A DNA stretch of 64,000 nt. Origin: Bacillus_BE sp042263505 (GTDB lineage: Bacteria > Bacillota > Bacilli > Bacillales > Cytobacillaceae). Where the stretch lies: positions 1-64,000 of the forward strand of contig NZ_JBHKFI010000013.1 of NCBI RefSeq assembly GCF_042263505.1. The letters are read 5' to 3'. A program made the position numbers and the translations under genes. The first letter of the stretch is position 1, and the number at the start of each line of letters is the position of its first letter. Shown here piece by piece: positions 44,812 through 53,732 of the stretch. The notes below the pieces were generated by a model that did not search any database, had not been told where the DNA came from, and saw nothing but the letters and a program-made list of their open reading frames with translations.

Positions 44812-45118
44812 AGGTTATCTCCTTTCTACAATGTCAATGTAATTTTAACAACATACTAAATTTTTAAAAACTATTTAATTGTCACTTCTTAAATGTCATC
44901 TAATAGTAAAAATAAAGTATTTGTCATCCTATTTATGACAAGTACTAAAAATGTAAAAGAAAAAAAGTTAAGAAATACAACTTCTTGCAGTCAAATCCTA
45001 TTTTCTGTGTTCCAAACCACAATACCTCGTATAAGAAAAACCGGGCAAAAAAAAAATGAGGTGACCCCATTTTCTAGGTTTCCAAATGATTTTCTTAAGT
45101 TTTTTACTGTTATAAGGC
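44812..45118. other. Promoter region of the PTS operon and terminator of the ABC genes
   Basis: About 307 bp, very A+T-rich. The minus-strand terminator at 45046-45071 belongs to the ABC permease transcript. I see no sigma-54 promoter and no clear operator, so the PRD protein site is undefined. Confidence 0.5.
45046..45071 (-). terminator. Terminator of the amino-acid ABC genes
   Basis: Stem AATGGGG-tca-CCTCATT (one mismatch) followed on the minus strand by ten T. About 45 bp after the permease stop, so no ATPase gene can follow in the transcript. Confidence 0.7.
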
Positions 45119-45763
45119 TCATCGTAGCTGAATTCTCTTTTCTACGAAATTAGCAAGAATCGTAATTAAATAAATAATGATAAAGTAAATAACCCCTACG
45201 GTAAGCCAAATCGTAAATACTTCAAAGGTGGCTGCAGCCTGAATTTGGCCCTGCTGTGTTAAATCCGCTATTCCGATAATGGATAAAAGAGAAGTGTCTT
45301 TTAAACTAATAATGGATTGGTTTGTGATCGTTGGGAGCATTCTCCTAAAAGCCTGAGGCAGGATAATAAAGCGCATGGTTTGTGCCGCTGTAAAACCAAT
45401 TGACCTTGCTGCTTCTGTTTGTCCCTTATCAATGGATTGAATGCCTGCACGTATAATTTCCGTAAAATACGCCCCCGCATTGATGGCAACTGTGATAATA
45501 CCCGCTGTTGAATTATTTAAGGAAATCAAATGCAGAGAATTTATTCCAAAATATATAAAGAATAGCTGTACAATAAATGGTGTTCCTCGAATTGCATTCA
45601 CATACACCTTTGCAATCCAATTCAAGATTTTAATAGGCGCAAGCCGCAACAATGCCAACACTAAACCAATTAAAAAGCCTAGAATAATGGCAATAACAAA
45701 TATATAAAGCGTGACTTGAAGACCTTTGAATAATATTGGTAAAGTCGCCATAATAATGTTCAT
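45119..45763 (-). CDS. Polar amino acid ABC transporter permease
   Basis: A 214-aa GlnP/HisM-type permease with about five helices and the EAA loop EAARSIGFTAAQTMRFIILPQAFRRMLP near residue 130 (landmark). ATG 45763 is preferred, 9 nt after GGGG. It follows its binding-protein gene by about 60 bp. The usual ATPase gene is missing, so it must borrow an ATPase from elsewhere or the operon has lost it. Confidence 0.92.
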   Translation of the reverse strand: MNIIMATLPILFKGLQVTLYIFVIAIILGFLIGLVLALLRLAPIKILNWIAKVYVNAIRGTPFIVQLFFIYFGINSLHLISLNNSTAGIITVAINAGAYFTEIIRAGIQSIDKGQTEAARSIGFTAAQTMRFIILPQAFRRMLPTITNQSIISLKDTSLLSIIGIADLTQQGQIQAAATFEVFTIWLTVGVIYFIIIYLITILANFVEKRIQLR

Positions 45764-45822
45764 TTTTTTCATCCCCTTTCAAGAAGAAAGAGCGCGCTTT
45801 ATGCGTGCCCTAACTTCAATAT

Positions 45823-46593
45823 TTATTTACCAAGATAAGTGTTTACAATTTCATCATATGTTCCATCTTTTTTGAGTTCAGCAAGACCTTTATCAATTTT
45901 TTTTAATAATTCCTGATTTTTCCCTTTCAAAACAGCAATCCCATATTGGTCGCCATTTAATCTGTCACCGACAATTTTCAAACCAGGGTCCTTTTGGGCA
46001 ATAGCATATGAGATAACAGGATAGTCTTCAATTAGCGCATCTGCATTTCCATTAGAAACTTCCTGGAACATTGCAGGACTATCATTAAATTGAATGACTT
46101 TAATTCCTAATTTTGCTTGATTATCTTGAGCATATTTAGCACCTGTTGTTCCTTTTTTAACGGCAACGGTTTTTCCTTTAAGGTCATCAACTGATTTAAT
46201 AGTTGAATTATCTTCTTTAACCACAACTGTTAATCCTGCATCAAAATACGGAGTTGAGAAATCTACAACCTTTTTTCTTTCATCTGTAATACTCATTCCA
46301 GCAATCGCTACATCAAGCTGATTCGCTTGCATAGCAGGAATAATTCCGCCAAAGTCCATTGGATTCAGTTCAATTTTGAAGCCCTGATTTTTCGCAATGG
46401 CATTGATTAAGTCAATATCGATACCCTTATAGTCATTTCCATCTTTATATTCAAATGGAGGGTAAGTAGTATCTACACCAACTTTATATACCTTTTCACT
46501 ACTTGCTTTCTCTCCTGTTGTGTCCTTGCTTCCACAAGCTGCGATAAAGAGCGTAAGGATTAAAAATAAACTAAATAAACCAAATTTTCTCAT
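45823..46593 (-). CDS. Amino acid ABC transporter substrate-binding lipoprotein
   Basis: A 256-aa SBP_bac_3 protein. Signal peptide and lipobox FIAACGSK near residue 17, then VGVDTTYPPFEYKDGNDYKGIDIDL (landmark), MDFGGIIPAMQ and GMSITDERKKVVDFSTPYFDAG, which are typical of polar amino acid binding (Gln/Arg/Cys). ATG 46593 is chosen: GGGGGC lies 6 nt upstream and the lipobox then falls at the right distance. First gene of the two-gene ABC operon; its promoter region is close to an IS end. Confidence 0.93.
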   Translation of the reverse strand: MRKFGLFSLFLILTLFIAACGSKDTTGEKASSEKVYKVGVDTTYPPFEYKDGNDYKGIDIDLINAIAKNQGFKIELNPMDFGGIIPAMQANQLDVAIAGMSITDERKKVVDFSTPYFDAGLTVVVKEDNSTIKSVDDLKGKTVAVKKGTTGAKYAQDNQAKLGIKVIQFNDSPAMFQEVSNGNADALIEDYPVISYAIAQKDPGLKIVGDRLNGDQYGIAVLKGKNQELLKKIDKGLAELKKDGTYDEIVNTYLGK

Positions 46594-46761
46594 GCGAAGC
46601 CCCCTATTATTTTTAATAGAATAAAAACAATTCATTATTAATAAAGCATATGTATTAAAATTTACAAAAGTACAAATTTTCGATATATTCAATCCCTTTT
46701 TTTAATATATAACCATTCTCAATAATGTTACTTTTTATACGAATAAGCATTTCTACTAATG

Positions 46762-46830
46762 TGAACTACCCACCACTTAGCTAACCTTACGGTCTGCTTG
46801 AAGTGGGGGATTCTCGACTTATCGTTCCTT
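46762..46830. other. Right-end hairpin of an IS200/IS605-family element
   Basis: Contains CCACTTA ... GAAGTGG and runs to GTGAAC, an imperfect palindrome of the subterminal type used by TnpA. It lies right behind the truncated tnpB, where the omega-RNA would be made. Confidence 0.6.
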
Positions 46831-46837
46831 TTACTAG

Positions 46838-47554
46838 CTAACGAAAAATTTCCCAACGTACAGAACCTTTCTTTCTATGAGATAAGATACGCTGTTCTTT
46901 TGCTAGTTTGTCCAATGATTGTCGATAGAAACGAGGGTAATTGGCTTTCTCACCCTGTTCGCTTTCAACATATAGACCATCCATAGCAAAATCTAGTCCA
47001 ACAACCTTTTGAACGATGACAGACATAATCTCTTTCTCATATTCTGTCAAAATAGGAATATAGTATTTTCCTGACTTTGTTTTAGAAATGGTACAGGATT
47101 TTATTTTGTAATCAGCAGGAATATCTCTATGTTGTTTGATTTTTACATGCTTCATTTTAGGCAATTTGATATGACTGCCTTTCAATTCGATGTTTCCATT
47201 CACCAAATTAGTCGTGTACGACTGCTTATTCTTTCGACTTTTGAACTTTGGAAATTCAGCACGACCTTAAAAGAAATTCTTATAGGCTTTTTGCAAGTTA
47301 ATTTGTGAATTGGCTAAAGCTAATGAATCCACTTCTTTTAAGAATGAAAATTCATCTTTATATTTAGCAGGAGTCGGAAACTTTTGTTTTTTGAGCCTAT
47401 CTTTGTCATCTTTGTATTTTTCGTAAATCTCTTGTCGTTCTGCCAACATTTTATTATAGACAAATCGGACACATCCGAAAGTCTTTGCGAATAATACTTC
47501 TTGGTCTCTATTTGGCAATAAACGGAATTTGAAGGCTTTATTTTGCTTAGTCAT
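46838..47554 (-). pseudogene. IS200/IS605-family TnpB (OrfB), broken
   Basis: The N-terminus MTKQNKAFKFRLLPNRDQEV and FGCVRFVYNKML is a typical TnpB start. An in-frame TAA at 47267-47269 replaces a codon within KNFF-GRAEFPKFKS. The protein then continues in the same frame to the first RuvC Asp (VVGLDFAMDG) and stops after RKKGSVRWEIF. The second and third catalytic residues and the zinc finger are missing, so about one third of the protein is deleted. No tnpA. The element can only move in trans, if at all. Confidence 0.88.
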
Positions 47555-47574
47555 ATCCAATCGCCTCACTTAGT

Positions 47575-47700
47575 CAGAACACTTGTTCTCATTATATCAT
47601 AATGAGGAAGATTTTGGATATAGCCAACCGAAATTCATCTCCCTCCTACTCATTAGGCTACGCCCTTCGCATTCCTTGAGGATGGGAGACTTCTTTCGGA
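47575..47700. other. Left-end region of the IS200/IS605-family element
   Basis: Upstream of tnpB. Contains CTCCCTCCTACTC ... GAGGATGGGAG, a subterminal palindrome expected at the left end. Exact cleavage sites are not resolved. Confidence 0.5.
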
Positions 47701-47840
47701 AATTCGTTAAAATATCTATTAAAAACTCAAGCAGGTCTATTATTGTCTTCTAATATTCTAATTATTTTTTTTGATAAACCTTTCATTTCTAAAATCAAAA
47801 ATATTATTATATCTGTAGCTAACGCTGGTAAGGCCTATCG

Positions 47841-48286
47841 ACTATAGTGGTGAACATGTCTTATTCACCCTTCTGACCACAATTCGTCAGCAGAACTATA
47901 CACTCAACGTTCCTTGAGTGTGCAATAATAATGCCACTTGAAGCTGGTGGTACCTTAGCGACAGGTTAATGTGAAAAACAGGCATGTCTCCAATGACCTC
48001 CTTGGATTCCTCCTACGCTGGTACGGAAAATGGTATAAGGCTTCATCAGATTCCCCGGCTCAACTTTGGTACTATTAGAGCAGTTTTAATCATATTTTTA
48101 TAGATGAAAACAAGAAGAAGAGGATGGGGTTAGTTGATAAAAGTTAAAGTTCATTTACGGCCGATTGTTAGCAGGATAAATCTGCCCACACTCTTTGAAA
48201 ACAGCCATGTTTCCGGGTGAAGCAATAGGAAGATTATTTATTGCAACCCAAATAGGAGAAATTTTTTATATAGGCAACGGAAGTAT
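47841..48286. repeat. Duplicated leader plus 5' gene segment, copy A
   Basis: A 446-bp direct repeat of 51596-52038, covering a ~290-bp leader and the first ~50 codons of the GSDH-type gene. Differences are scattered substitutions and small indels. Similarity stops sharply after GGAAGTAT, where sequence unrelated to the gene follows to 48451. Confidence 0.85.
48134..48286 (+). pseudogene. 5' fragment of a GSDH-type beta-propeller gene
   Basis: Begins at the same TTG (GGATGGGG ahead) and encodes the same IKVKVHLRPIVS start as the intact gene at 51887. One extra base after CCCACA shifts the frame and brings a stop after about 28 codons. Only the 5' tenth of the gene is present. A dead duplicate. 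Confidence 0.8.
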
Positions 48287-48451
48287 TATAAATAGCCAAT
48301 ACTATCTCAAATCCATTCGCTTTTTGTCTTTGAAATTTTAAATTGGGGCCTTTTCCAAGAATTGGACATGCTATCCACCCGGTACTTTAGCAGCTGACTT
48401 TCAAATAGCCATAGTAAATTTTAGCAGTCATTCAAACACTTACGGATATTT

Positions 48452-49747
48452 CTACTTTCTCCTATACGTCCCGCTAATGCTCAACTTATATCCCAAATTT
48501 ACAAACAGGCTATGAAGCAAATTAACCCGTGAAACTCTCATTCTCTTAAAAATGGACTTCCACGAGTAAAACTCTTTCCTGAACCACATATAGCCCTCGA
48601 ACAGGTCTTCCGGAGTCATTTGTTTCGGTTGGTAAGCCACTCTGGTTTTTCCATTATAAGCACTCCAATCATCTGTCAACAGCCGTCCCTCCCGTTTGTA
48701 CTGCTCATAAACTGGCGTATGGGGCAATGGTGTTAGAATGCTGACCGTCACCCCGTCGATGCCAAGATGGTTGCAGGCATCTAGGGTCTTTTTGAATACC
48801 TCCCGATTATCTGTATCAAAGCCGAAAATGATTCCGGCCTGCACGGAAATTCCATGACTGTGTATGCTGCCGATGAGCTCTTCATACTTTTTTACATTGT
48901 TGATCCGCTTGTTTACACTTTGCAGGCTTTCATTGGAAAAAGACTCAATCCCGACAAAAAAATAGATACAGCCCGATTCCTTGGCAAGCTGTAATAGCTC
49001 GGTATCTCTACACCTCTCAAGCGTGATCTGAGCAGCCCAGCGTTTCTTCAACGGGATTAGTGCCCTCATTAGTTCCTTTGCATAGTGGATGTTGCCGAAA
49101 AAATTGTCATCCCAAAACACAAAATATTTGCTGTTCATTTTCCTGACATCTTCTATTACTTCCGCAATCGGCCTCGTCCGAAACGAATCATGGTAGATTT
49201 GTTTGAGATTACAGTAAGCACAATGATAAGGGCAGCCTCTTGAAGAGATGACAGCTCCTTTTGCCAATGATCGTCTATTGATCAAATCACGCCTTGGAAT
49301 CGGAATCCCTACCAGAGATGGCACCTCATCTATTTGATACAGCTTTTTTCGGCAAGCTCCCTCATAAAATTCAACGAGAAACTGCGGCCATGTCTGTTCA
49401 GCCTCTCCAACAATCAAAAAATCACAATGCTCCATTGCTTCCTCTGGCAGAAGCGTCACATGCGGACCTCCGAAAACAACTTTTGTCCCTCTTTCCCTAA
49501 ACCTTGCCGACATTCGGTAGCAATGGGCGGCATTTGATGTGTTGACAGTAATCGCCACCAGGTCAAACTGCTGATCAGACGGGATTTTTTGATTGTACTC
49601 ATCCACCAAGGTAATTTCATATTGTTCCGGGTCGACAAATGCAGCGAGATATGGCATTGTAATTTGGACGAAATTATTGAATTGCCTTTTTCTAAAGCGA
49701 TGGATCTCTTTGTTCTCTGGAGTAATCATTAATAATTTCTTTTTCAT
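48452..49747 (-). CDS. B12-binding-domain radical SAM protein
   Basis: About 431 aa. The N-terminal third is a cobalamin-binding-type Rossmann domain (VDEYNQKIPSDQQFDLVAIT, FGGPHVTLLPEEA, DFLIVGEAEQTWP). The radical SAM motif RGCPYHCAYCNL (CX3CX2C) is near residue 175, followed by FVFWDDNFFGN and YFFVGIES typical of class B methyltransferase/HpnJ/BchE-like enzymes. It could methylate or rearrange an unactivated carbon. Start weak: no clear ribosome site, so translation is probably coupled to the overlapping small gene. Last gene of a four-frame cluster. Confidence 0.9.
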   Translation of the reverse strand: MKKKLLMITPENKEIHRFRKRQFNNFVQITMPYLAAFVDPEQYEITLVDEYNQKIPSDQQFDLVAITVNTSNAAHCYRMSARFRERGTKVVFGGPHVTLLPEEAMEHCDFLIVGEAEQTWPQFLVEFYEGACRKKLYQIDEVPSLVGIPIPRRDLINRRSLAKGAVISSRGCPYHCAYCNLKQIYHDSFRTRPIAEVIEDVRKMNSKYFVFWDDNFFGNIHYAKELMRALIPLKKRWAAQITLERCRDTELLQLAKESGCIYFFVGIESFSNESLQSVNKRINNVKKYEELIGSIHSHGISVQAGIIFGFDTDNREVFKKTLDACNHLGIDGVTVSILTPLPHTPVYEQYKREGRLLTDDWSAYNGKTRVAYQPKQMTPEDLFEGYMWFRKEFYSWKSIFKRMRVSRVNLLHSLFVNLGYKLSISGTYRRK

Positions 49748-49949
49748 TTCTATCACGCTTCATGTTTATAATTTTTTTAATGATGAAAAAGGAAATAATT
49801 GCCAATAAGACAATAATCATACAACTTGGTTTTCCAAAAAATCCTCTATCCAATAAATCAATACAATCTTCTTCCTTGCCATTCCTACATTTTCCACCTT
49901 CATCCCCTGGAATCTGAAAGCGACAAAAAAATTTATGGTCTAAACACAT
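49692..49949 (-). CDS. Small Cys-rich single-TM protein
   Basis: An 85-aa frame with six Cys (four of them before residue 35), an acidic region (GKEEDCIDLLDRGFFGKP), one membrane helix (CMIIVLLAIISFFIIKKI near 44-60) and a basic/acidic tail. The ATG overlaps the stop of the upstream membrane-protein gene, and its end overlaps the radical SAM start in another frame. No family recognised. Its place directly before a B12 radical SAM gene makes it a possible partner or substrate peptide, but this is guesswork. Confidence 0.5.
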   Translation of the reverse strand: MCLDHKFFCRFQIPGDEGGKCRNGKEEDCIDLLDRGFFGKPSCMIIVLLAIISFFIIKKIINMKRDRNEKEIINDYSREQRDPSL

Positions 49950-51099
49950 AACGCTCTGGAGTCATGAAATTCTCCTTTCCAGGAACATATAAGGAAATGG
50001 TGGGTCCCGTGATTTCTGTATCAGCTATGCTCGGAATAAAAATCTTACCCATTTTACTTATAAAACGAATACCATCCAGGTTATACCCCCAGTTTCTTAT
50101 TCCTTTATACATGACGGCAGCATTTTCTTCATTCCAGCGCTTTACTTCCTTTTCAACTGGAATAGACTCCAGCATATTCATGATAATGGAAAAATCGTTG
50201 TTCGGATCGTACACGGTTGTTCCTTGTCCATGCCAATCTTGTTTATGGATGGTAACTTTATTGTCCTTTGCCTTATCAAAATAGATTAAGTACCCCGATT
50301 TCAGTTTCTTATTTTGGTCAAACCCGTAAATATAGGTATCAATGCTTGTGATGGTCCCATCTTTTGCGAAATTTATTTCTAAATCATTTGTCATTAAATA
50401 CGGTTCCAGTTTGACCTTTGCTCTTACTGAATCAATTATACCGTTCAGCCTTGTTTGATAGAAATTATCATTTTCAAGCTTTATCCCTGTATCTGTTTTC
50501 AATTCATTGATTTTCCAGGCTAATGCTCCGTTAAAATTAACTGCATTGGAATAAATAGAATACCCACCAACAATCGTAGTCAGCAAAAATAGCATTTTTG
50601 TCCATTTCCAAAGAATTGGATAGACAGGCTTAAAGCCTCTGAAAATTTCTCTTAACTTTTCTTGGGACTGTTTTGTTTCCTTTGTGATAGGAAAAATAGT
50701 TTTATCTTGAAAGTAGAGAAAATACCATTTTTTAGTTTCTTTTACTTTCATTAAACTTTCCAATGGAAAGGTATGACGCTCTGCAGATTGGCTTGGACTA
50801 ATTATCAATTGGTGATCATCAATTTCAATTTGACTGTCAGGTTGGAATAAAAAATCTTTTTTCATCTGCCTTCGATATACAATAAAAACCCGTATGACCA
50901 TTGCGAATAGCAGAAAACTGATTCCTAAAAAGATAGGTAGATTTGTTTTCAATTGTCCAATTTTTGTAATCGTGTACAAAATTCTCCACAACAGGACATA
51001 AAGAACAAAAAAGACCAGGCCGTTTATTGTTCCAAACAGTAAGTCTTGTAAAATCATTCTTCGATATAATCTTTTTGTCAATTTATTTTCAATTACCAT
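49933..51099 (-). CDS. Membrane protein with YcxB-like domain
   Basis: About 388 aa. Two helices near residues 20-40 and 52-72 frame a short loop, then a soluble YcxB-like region (DDHQLIISPSQSAERHTFPLESLMKVKE, landmark), another helix near residue 160 (MLFLLTTIVGGYSIYS) and a 220-aa outer domain rich in beta strands. Family is unclear. ATG 51099 is chosen with GGTGG about 10 nt ahead. It overlaps the next small gene, so it belongs to the radical SAM cluster. Confidence 0.7.
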   Translation of the reverse strand: MVIENKLTKRLYRRMILQDLLFGTINGLVFFVLYVLLWRILYTITKIGQLKTNLPIFLGISFLLFAMVIRVFIVYRRQMKKDFLFQPDSQIEIDDHQLIISPSQSAERHTFPLESLMKVKETKKWYFLYFQDKTIFPITKETKQSQEKLREIFRGFKPVYPILWKWTKMLFLLTTIVGGYSIYSNAVNFNGALAWKINELKTDTGIKLENDNFYQTRLNGIIDSVRAKVKLEPYLMTNDLEINFAKDGTITSIDTYIYGFDQNKKLKSGYLIYFDKAKDNKVTIHKQDWHGQGTTVYDPNNDFSIIMNMLESIPVEKEVKRWNEENAAVMYKGIRNWGYNLDGIRFISKMGKIFIPSIADTEITGPTISLYVPGKENFMTPERYVFRP

Positions 51100-51104
51100 A
51101 CATA

Positions 51105-51353
51105 TCACGCCACCGCTTTTCTATTTTCTCTATTATAAAGGAATTGTTTCACCTTTCCAGTCTCATTGATATCAACTCTATGGTCCGCAATATCGGAAGG
51201 ACATAACAAACCTAACGATTTATATATTATACTAATAGACTTAATTCTTTTAACATCAACACCTGCTTTTTTCCTACGATAATCAGTCAAAAACCCTCTG
51301 ATTAAGGATTTCCTCAATTTCAAAACATCCGCCTGACCATATCTTTTTCTCAA
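51105..51353 (-). CDS. Hypothetical small basic protein, doubtful
   Basis: An 82-aa frame from a TTG without a good ribosome binding site. The product is basic (RKRYGQADVLKLRKSLIRGF, YRRKKAGVDVKRIKS) and unlike known families. Its end overlaps the start of the membrane-protein gene. It could be the tail of a deleted gene or a true first gene of the cluster. Confidence 0.3.
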   Translation of the reverse strand: MRKRYGQADVLKLRKSLIRGFLTDYRRKKAGVDVKRIKSISIIYKSLGLLCPSDIADHRVDINETGKVKQFLYNRENRKAVA

Positions 51354-51595
51354 CTCAAATGGTATTAGATTATAAAATTATTTACAACACCAATTTTAAA
51401 GCCACTTTTTCCTCATATCGTATAAATAACCTTTATTATGTAGATTTTACAGAATACGAAATAGTCTGATTTCCATTTTTTACCCCTGTCATCCTCAAAA
51501 AGCCCCAATGTCATCTATAAAAAGCTCCAAAAAAGTGGGGCTGAAAAAATGCATTTTTTCTGCCCGTTTTTTGCTCAATTTTTCTCCAAAGCCAC

Positions 51596-52038
51596 TACAT
51601 ATAGTGGTTGACCGCCTTATTCGCCCTTCTGGCAACAATTCGTCATCAGAACTATACACTCAACGTGCCTTGAGTGTGCAATAATAATGCCGCTTGAAGC
51701 TGGTGGTACCTTAGCGACAGGTTTTGAAAAAACAGGCACGTACCCGTGACCGCCTTGAATTCCTCCTACGCTGGTACGGAAAATGGTAAAAGGCTTCATC
51801 AGATTCCCCAGCTCAACTTTGGTACTATTAGAGCAGTTTTAATCATATTTTTATAGATGAAAACAATAAGAAGACGGTGAGGTTAGTTGATAAAAGTTAA
51901 AGTTCATTTACGGCCGATTGTTAGCAAGATAAATATGCCCACTGTTTTGAAAACAGCCATGTTTCCGGGTGAAACAATAGAAAGATTATTTATCGCAACC
52001 CAAGTAGGAGAAATTTTTTATATAGGCAACGGAAGTAT
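51596..52038. repeat. Duplicated leader plus 5' gene segment, copy B (intact)
   Basis: Partner of 47841-48286. The ~290-bp leader contains a hairpin ACACTCAA/TTGAGTGT near 51656-51680, a GGTGGTACC word near 51708 and two further TGGTAC words near 51771 and 51828. The leader is conserved as well as the coding part, so it may be a structured RNA or simply recently copied. The stretch 51354-51595 before it shows nothing. Confidence 0.8.
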
Positions 52039-53296
52039 AGGAGCTTTTTTAGATATACGCCCCCGAATTTTAAAACTAGGTGCTTCTACAGGCGGATATG
52101 ACGAGCGGGGACTCTTGGGGCTGGCATTTCATCCCAAGTTTTATGTTAACGGTCTGTATTATCTTCATTATTCAGTAGCTGGAACACAAGGACCGGGTGC
52201 CCTTGCTGAACCTTTCAAGCCTGACCCATGCGATCCCAAAACCTTAAGCTTAAAGTGGATAAACAGAGAAACTCAGTATGATCATATTGATACAGTCGAA
52301 GAATGGATTTTTCAATCGAATGGTCAACCTCAAAAACGGAGGACACTACTGAGTTTAAGAAGGCCTTTTCTAAATCATAACGGTGTTAACAGCTTGAACT
52401 TTTCACCTGAAACAGGCAAACTTATTTTAACAATCGGGGACGGTGGATCAGGGTATGATCCATTTAATTTAAGTCAAGATGATATGGAGATTGCTGGTAA
52501 AATAATTGAAATGGATATAGCTAAGAATACATTTATTGATAACTCACCCGTGGTTACACGTTTTAATGAACTCCCCTCACCTATTCAGGAAACGCTTACG
52601 GTAATAGCCAAAGGGGTTCGCAATATACCAGGCATTTCATTTCAAAGGTATTTTGATCAGTATATCAAATACATGGGAAATGTCGGGCAGGACTTAGTCG
52701 AGTCAATTTTTTCATTCGTTTATTATAAACCGATACCAGTTACTCAACTTGTCCAAAATTCCTTAATGGAATCTGTTGAGGAAGGCTTGATTAACTTTGG
52801 CTGGCGAGGGTGGGAAGGTGCCTTTCCAACTTCGATTTTAAGGGGCTGCACTCAAAATCAGACTTTGGATGAGAAGACAATTGTTTATTACGATGAAGCC
52901 GTTAAAATTTCAGTGCCCCGTCATCAGCCCCTAATCAGTTATTTTCATGATGATCCCCGGCCCGATAAGTTTGGAGCAACTGCACTCACTGGAGTGCAGT
53001 CATATATGGGAAATGCTATACCCGATTTAACGGGGAGCGTTGTGTTTACTGATCTTGCACGAAATGAAGGCACTCAATCTCCGGTTAGAGGAGTTTTAGC
53101 TTATACCAGAGCAAAAGCAGATTGTAAGTTAAATGATTTTAGTGTTATTGAAACCGATTATAATTCTGGGTCTCAATCAGCTTATTATGTGAGTTTGGGA
53201 ACAAATTTGGAGCAGACCAGACTTTATTTAGGGGTTTATGGCTCGATGAAAGTGACTGATTTTAACCAAGGTACTGTTTTTGAAATTGTTCTATGA
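51887..53296 (+). CDS. GSDH-type (PQQ sugar dehydrogenase-like) beta-propeller protein
   Basis: A 469-aa protein of the glucose/sorbosone dehydrogenase fold. Landmarks: RLFIATQVGEIFYIGNG, GGYDERGLLGLAFHPKFYVNG near 62, FNHNGVNSLNFSPETGKL, IGDGGSGYDPFNL near 175, and INFGWRGWEGAFP near 302. No signal peptide, unlike most periplasmic or secreted relatives. The PQQ cofactor is not known to be made by Bacillaceae, so catalysis is uncertain. TTG start with GGTGAGG 4 nt ahead. Its leader and 5' end are duplicated at 47841-48286. Confidence 0.85.
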   Translation: MIKVKVHLRPIVSKINMPTVLKTAMFPGETIERLFIATQVGEIFYIGNGSIGAFLDIRPRILKLGASTGGYDERGLLGLAFHPKFYVNGLYYLHYSVAGTQGPGALAEPFKPDPCDPKTLSLKWINRETQYDHIDTVEEWIFQSNGQPQKRRTLLSLRRPFLNHNGVNSLNFSPETGKLILTIGDGGSGYDPFNLSQDDMEIAGKIIEMDIAKNTFIDNSPVVTRFNELPSPIQETLTVIAKGVRNIPGISFQRYFDQYIKYMGNVGQDLVESIFSFVYYKPIPVTQLVQNSLMESVEEGLINFGWRGWEGAFPTSILRGCTQNQTLDEKTIVYYDEAVKISVPRHQPLISYFHDDPRPDKFGATALTGVQSYMGNAIPDLTGSVVFTDLARNEGTQSPVRGVLAYTRAKADCKLNDFSVIETDYNSGSQSAYYVSLGTNLEQTRLYLGVYGSMKVTDFNQGTVFEIVL

Positions 53297-53308
53297 TTCA
53301 TCCCAAAT

Positions 53309-53342
53309 ATTTGTTTTTCTCTTACATTTGTTTTTCTCTTAC
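53309..53342. repeat. Tandem 17-bp duplication
   Basis: ATTTGTTTTTCTCTTAC occurs twice in a row, 13 bp after the GSDH stop. A recent slippage-type duplication, pyrimidine-rich. Confidence 0.8.
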
Positions 53343-53396
53343 AATAGAACGTATAATATGTCGCCTGTCCTCGTGAAATAACTAGCAGTCTTTGAA

Positions 53397-53717
53397 TCAG
53401 TTTCTTTCAAACATTTTTAACAGCCGTAGATAATGATTCGCTTCACGTAAGACATGATCGCCCAGCAACGGAATAATGATTGATTTTATTTCGCACGAAA
53501 GAATTCCCTGCGTGCTTTGTACTTTGAAGTTCCGCAAATTCTGAGTTGCCTTTAAGCTTTCGTCAGTAACTTTTGCCAATGGAGCAGTCATGTCCATTGC
53601 TGCCTTTGCTTCGGCAGTTAATTGATCAAACTCATTCCCAAAATAATTAGCTTGACTGATCAAATTATTTTCTGTTGGGTCAAGTAATCCACGAATAAAT
53701 TTTGCATGTTCTACCAA
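53397..53717 (-). pseudogene. C-terminal half of a DUF2935 protein
   Basis: EHAKFIRGLLDPTENNLISQA and KSIIIPLLGDHVLREANHYL belong to DUF2935, a ferritin-like Bacillus/Clostridium family of about 260 aa. Only the second repeat of the two-domain protein is left. It has no proper start (TTG without ribosome site) and begins 16 bp from the DJ-1 gene end, so the N-terminal half has been lost. Confidence 0.8.
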
Positions 53718-53732
53718 TTGTGAAGTATGCCT

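Noticed and set aside
44812..45118. A sigma-54 promoter for the PTS operon, as in LevR-type systems
   Set aside because: No TGGCAC-N5-TTGC match, and the regulator is of the MtlR/LicR kind without an AAA+ domain.
51700..51720. GGTGGTACC in the leader as a T-box core
   Set aside because: The rest of a T-box (specifier stem, AG bulge, full terminator/antiterminator) is not visible, and the downstream gene is not an amino-acid gene.
51617..51799. A 60-codon minus-strand frame in the GSDH leader containing HSRHVECIVLM, resembling the end of an RNA methyltransferase
   Set aside because: The string falls on the ACACTCAA/TTGAGTGT hairpin, and the duplicate leader at 47.9-48.1 kb has this frame shifted and stopped. 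Coding is not conserved, so the likeness is probably chance.
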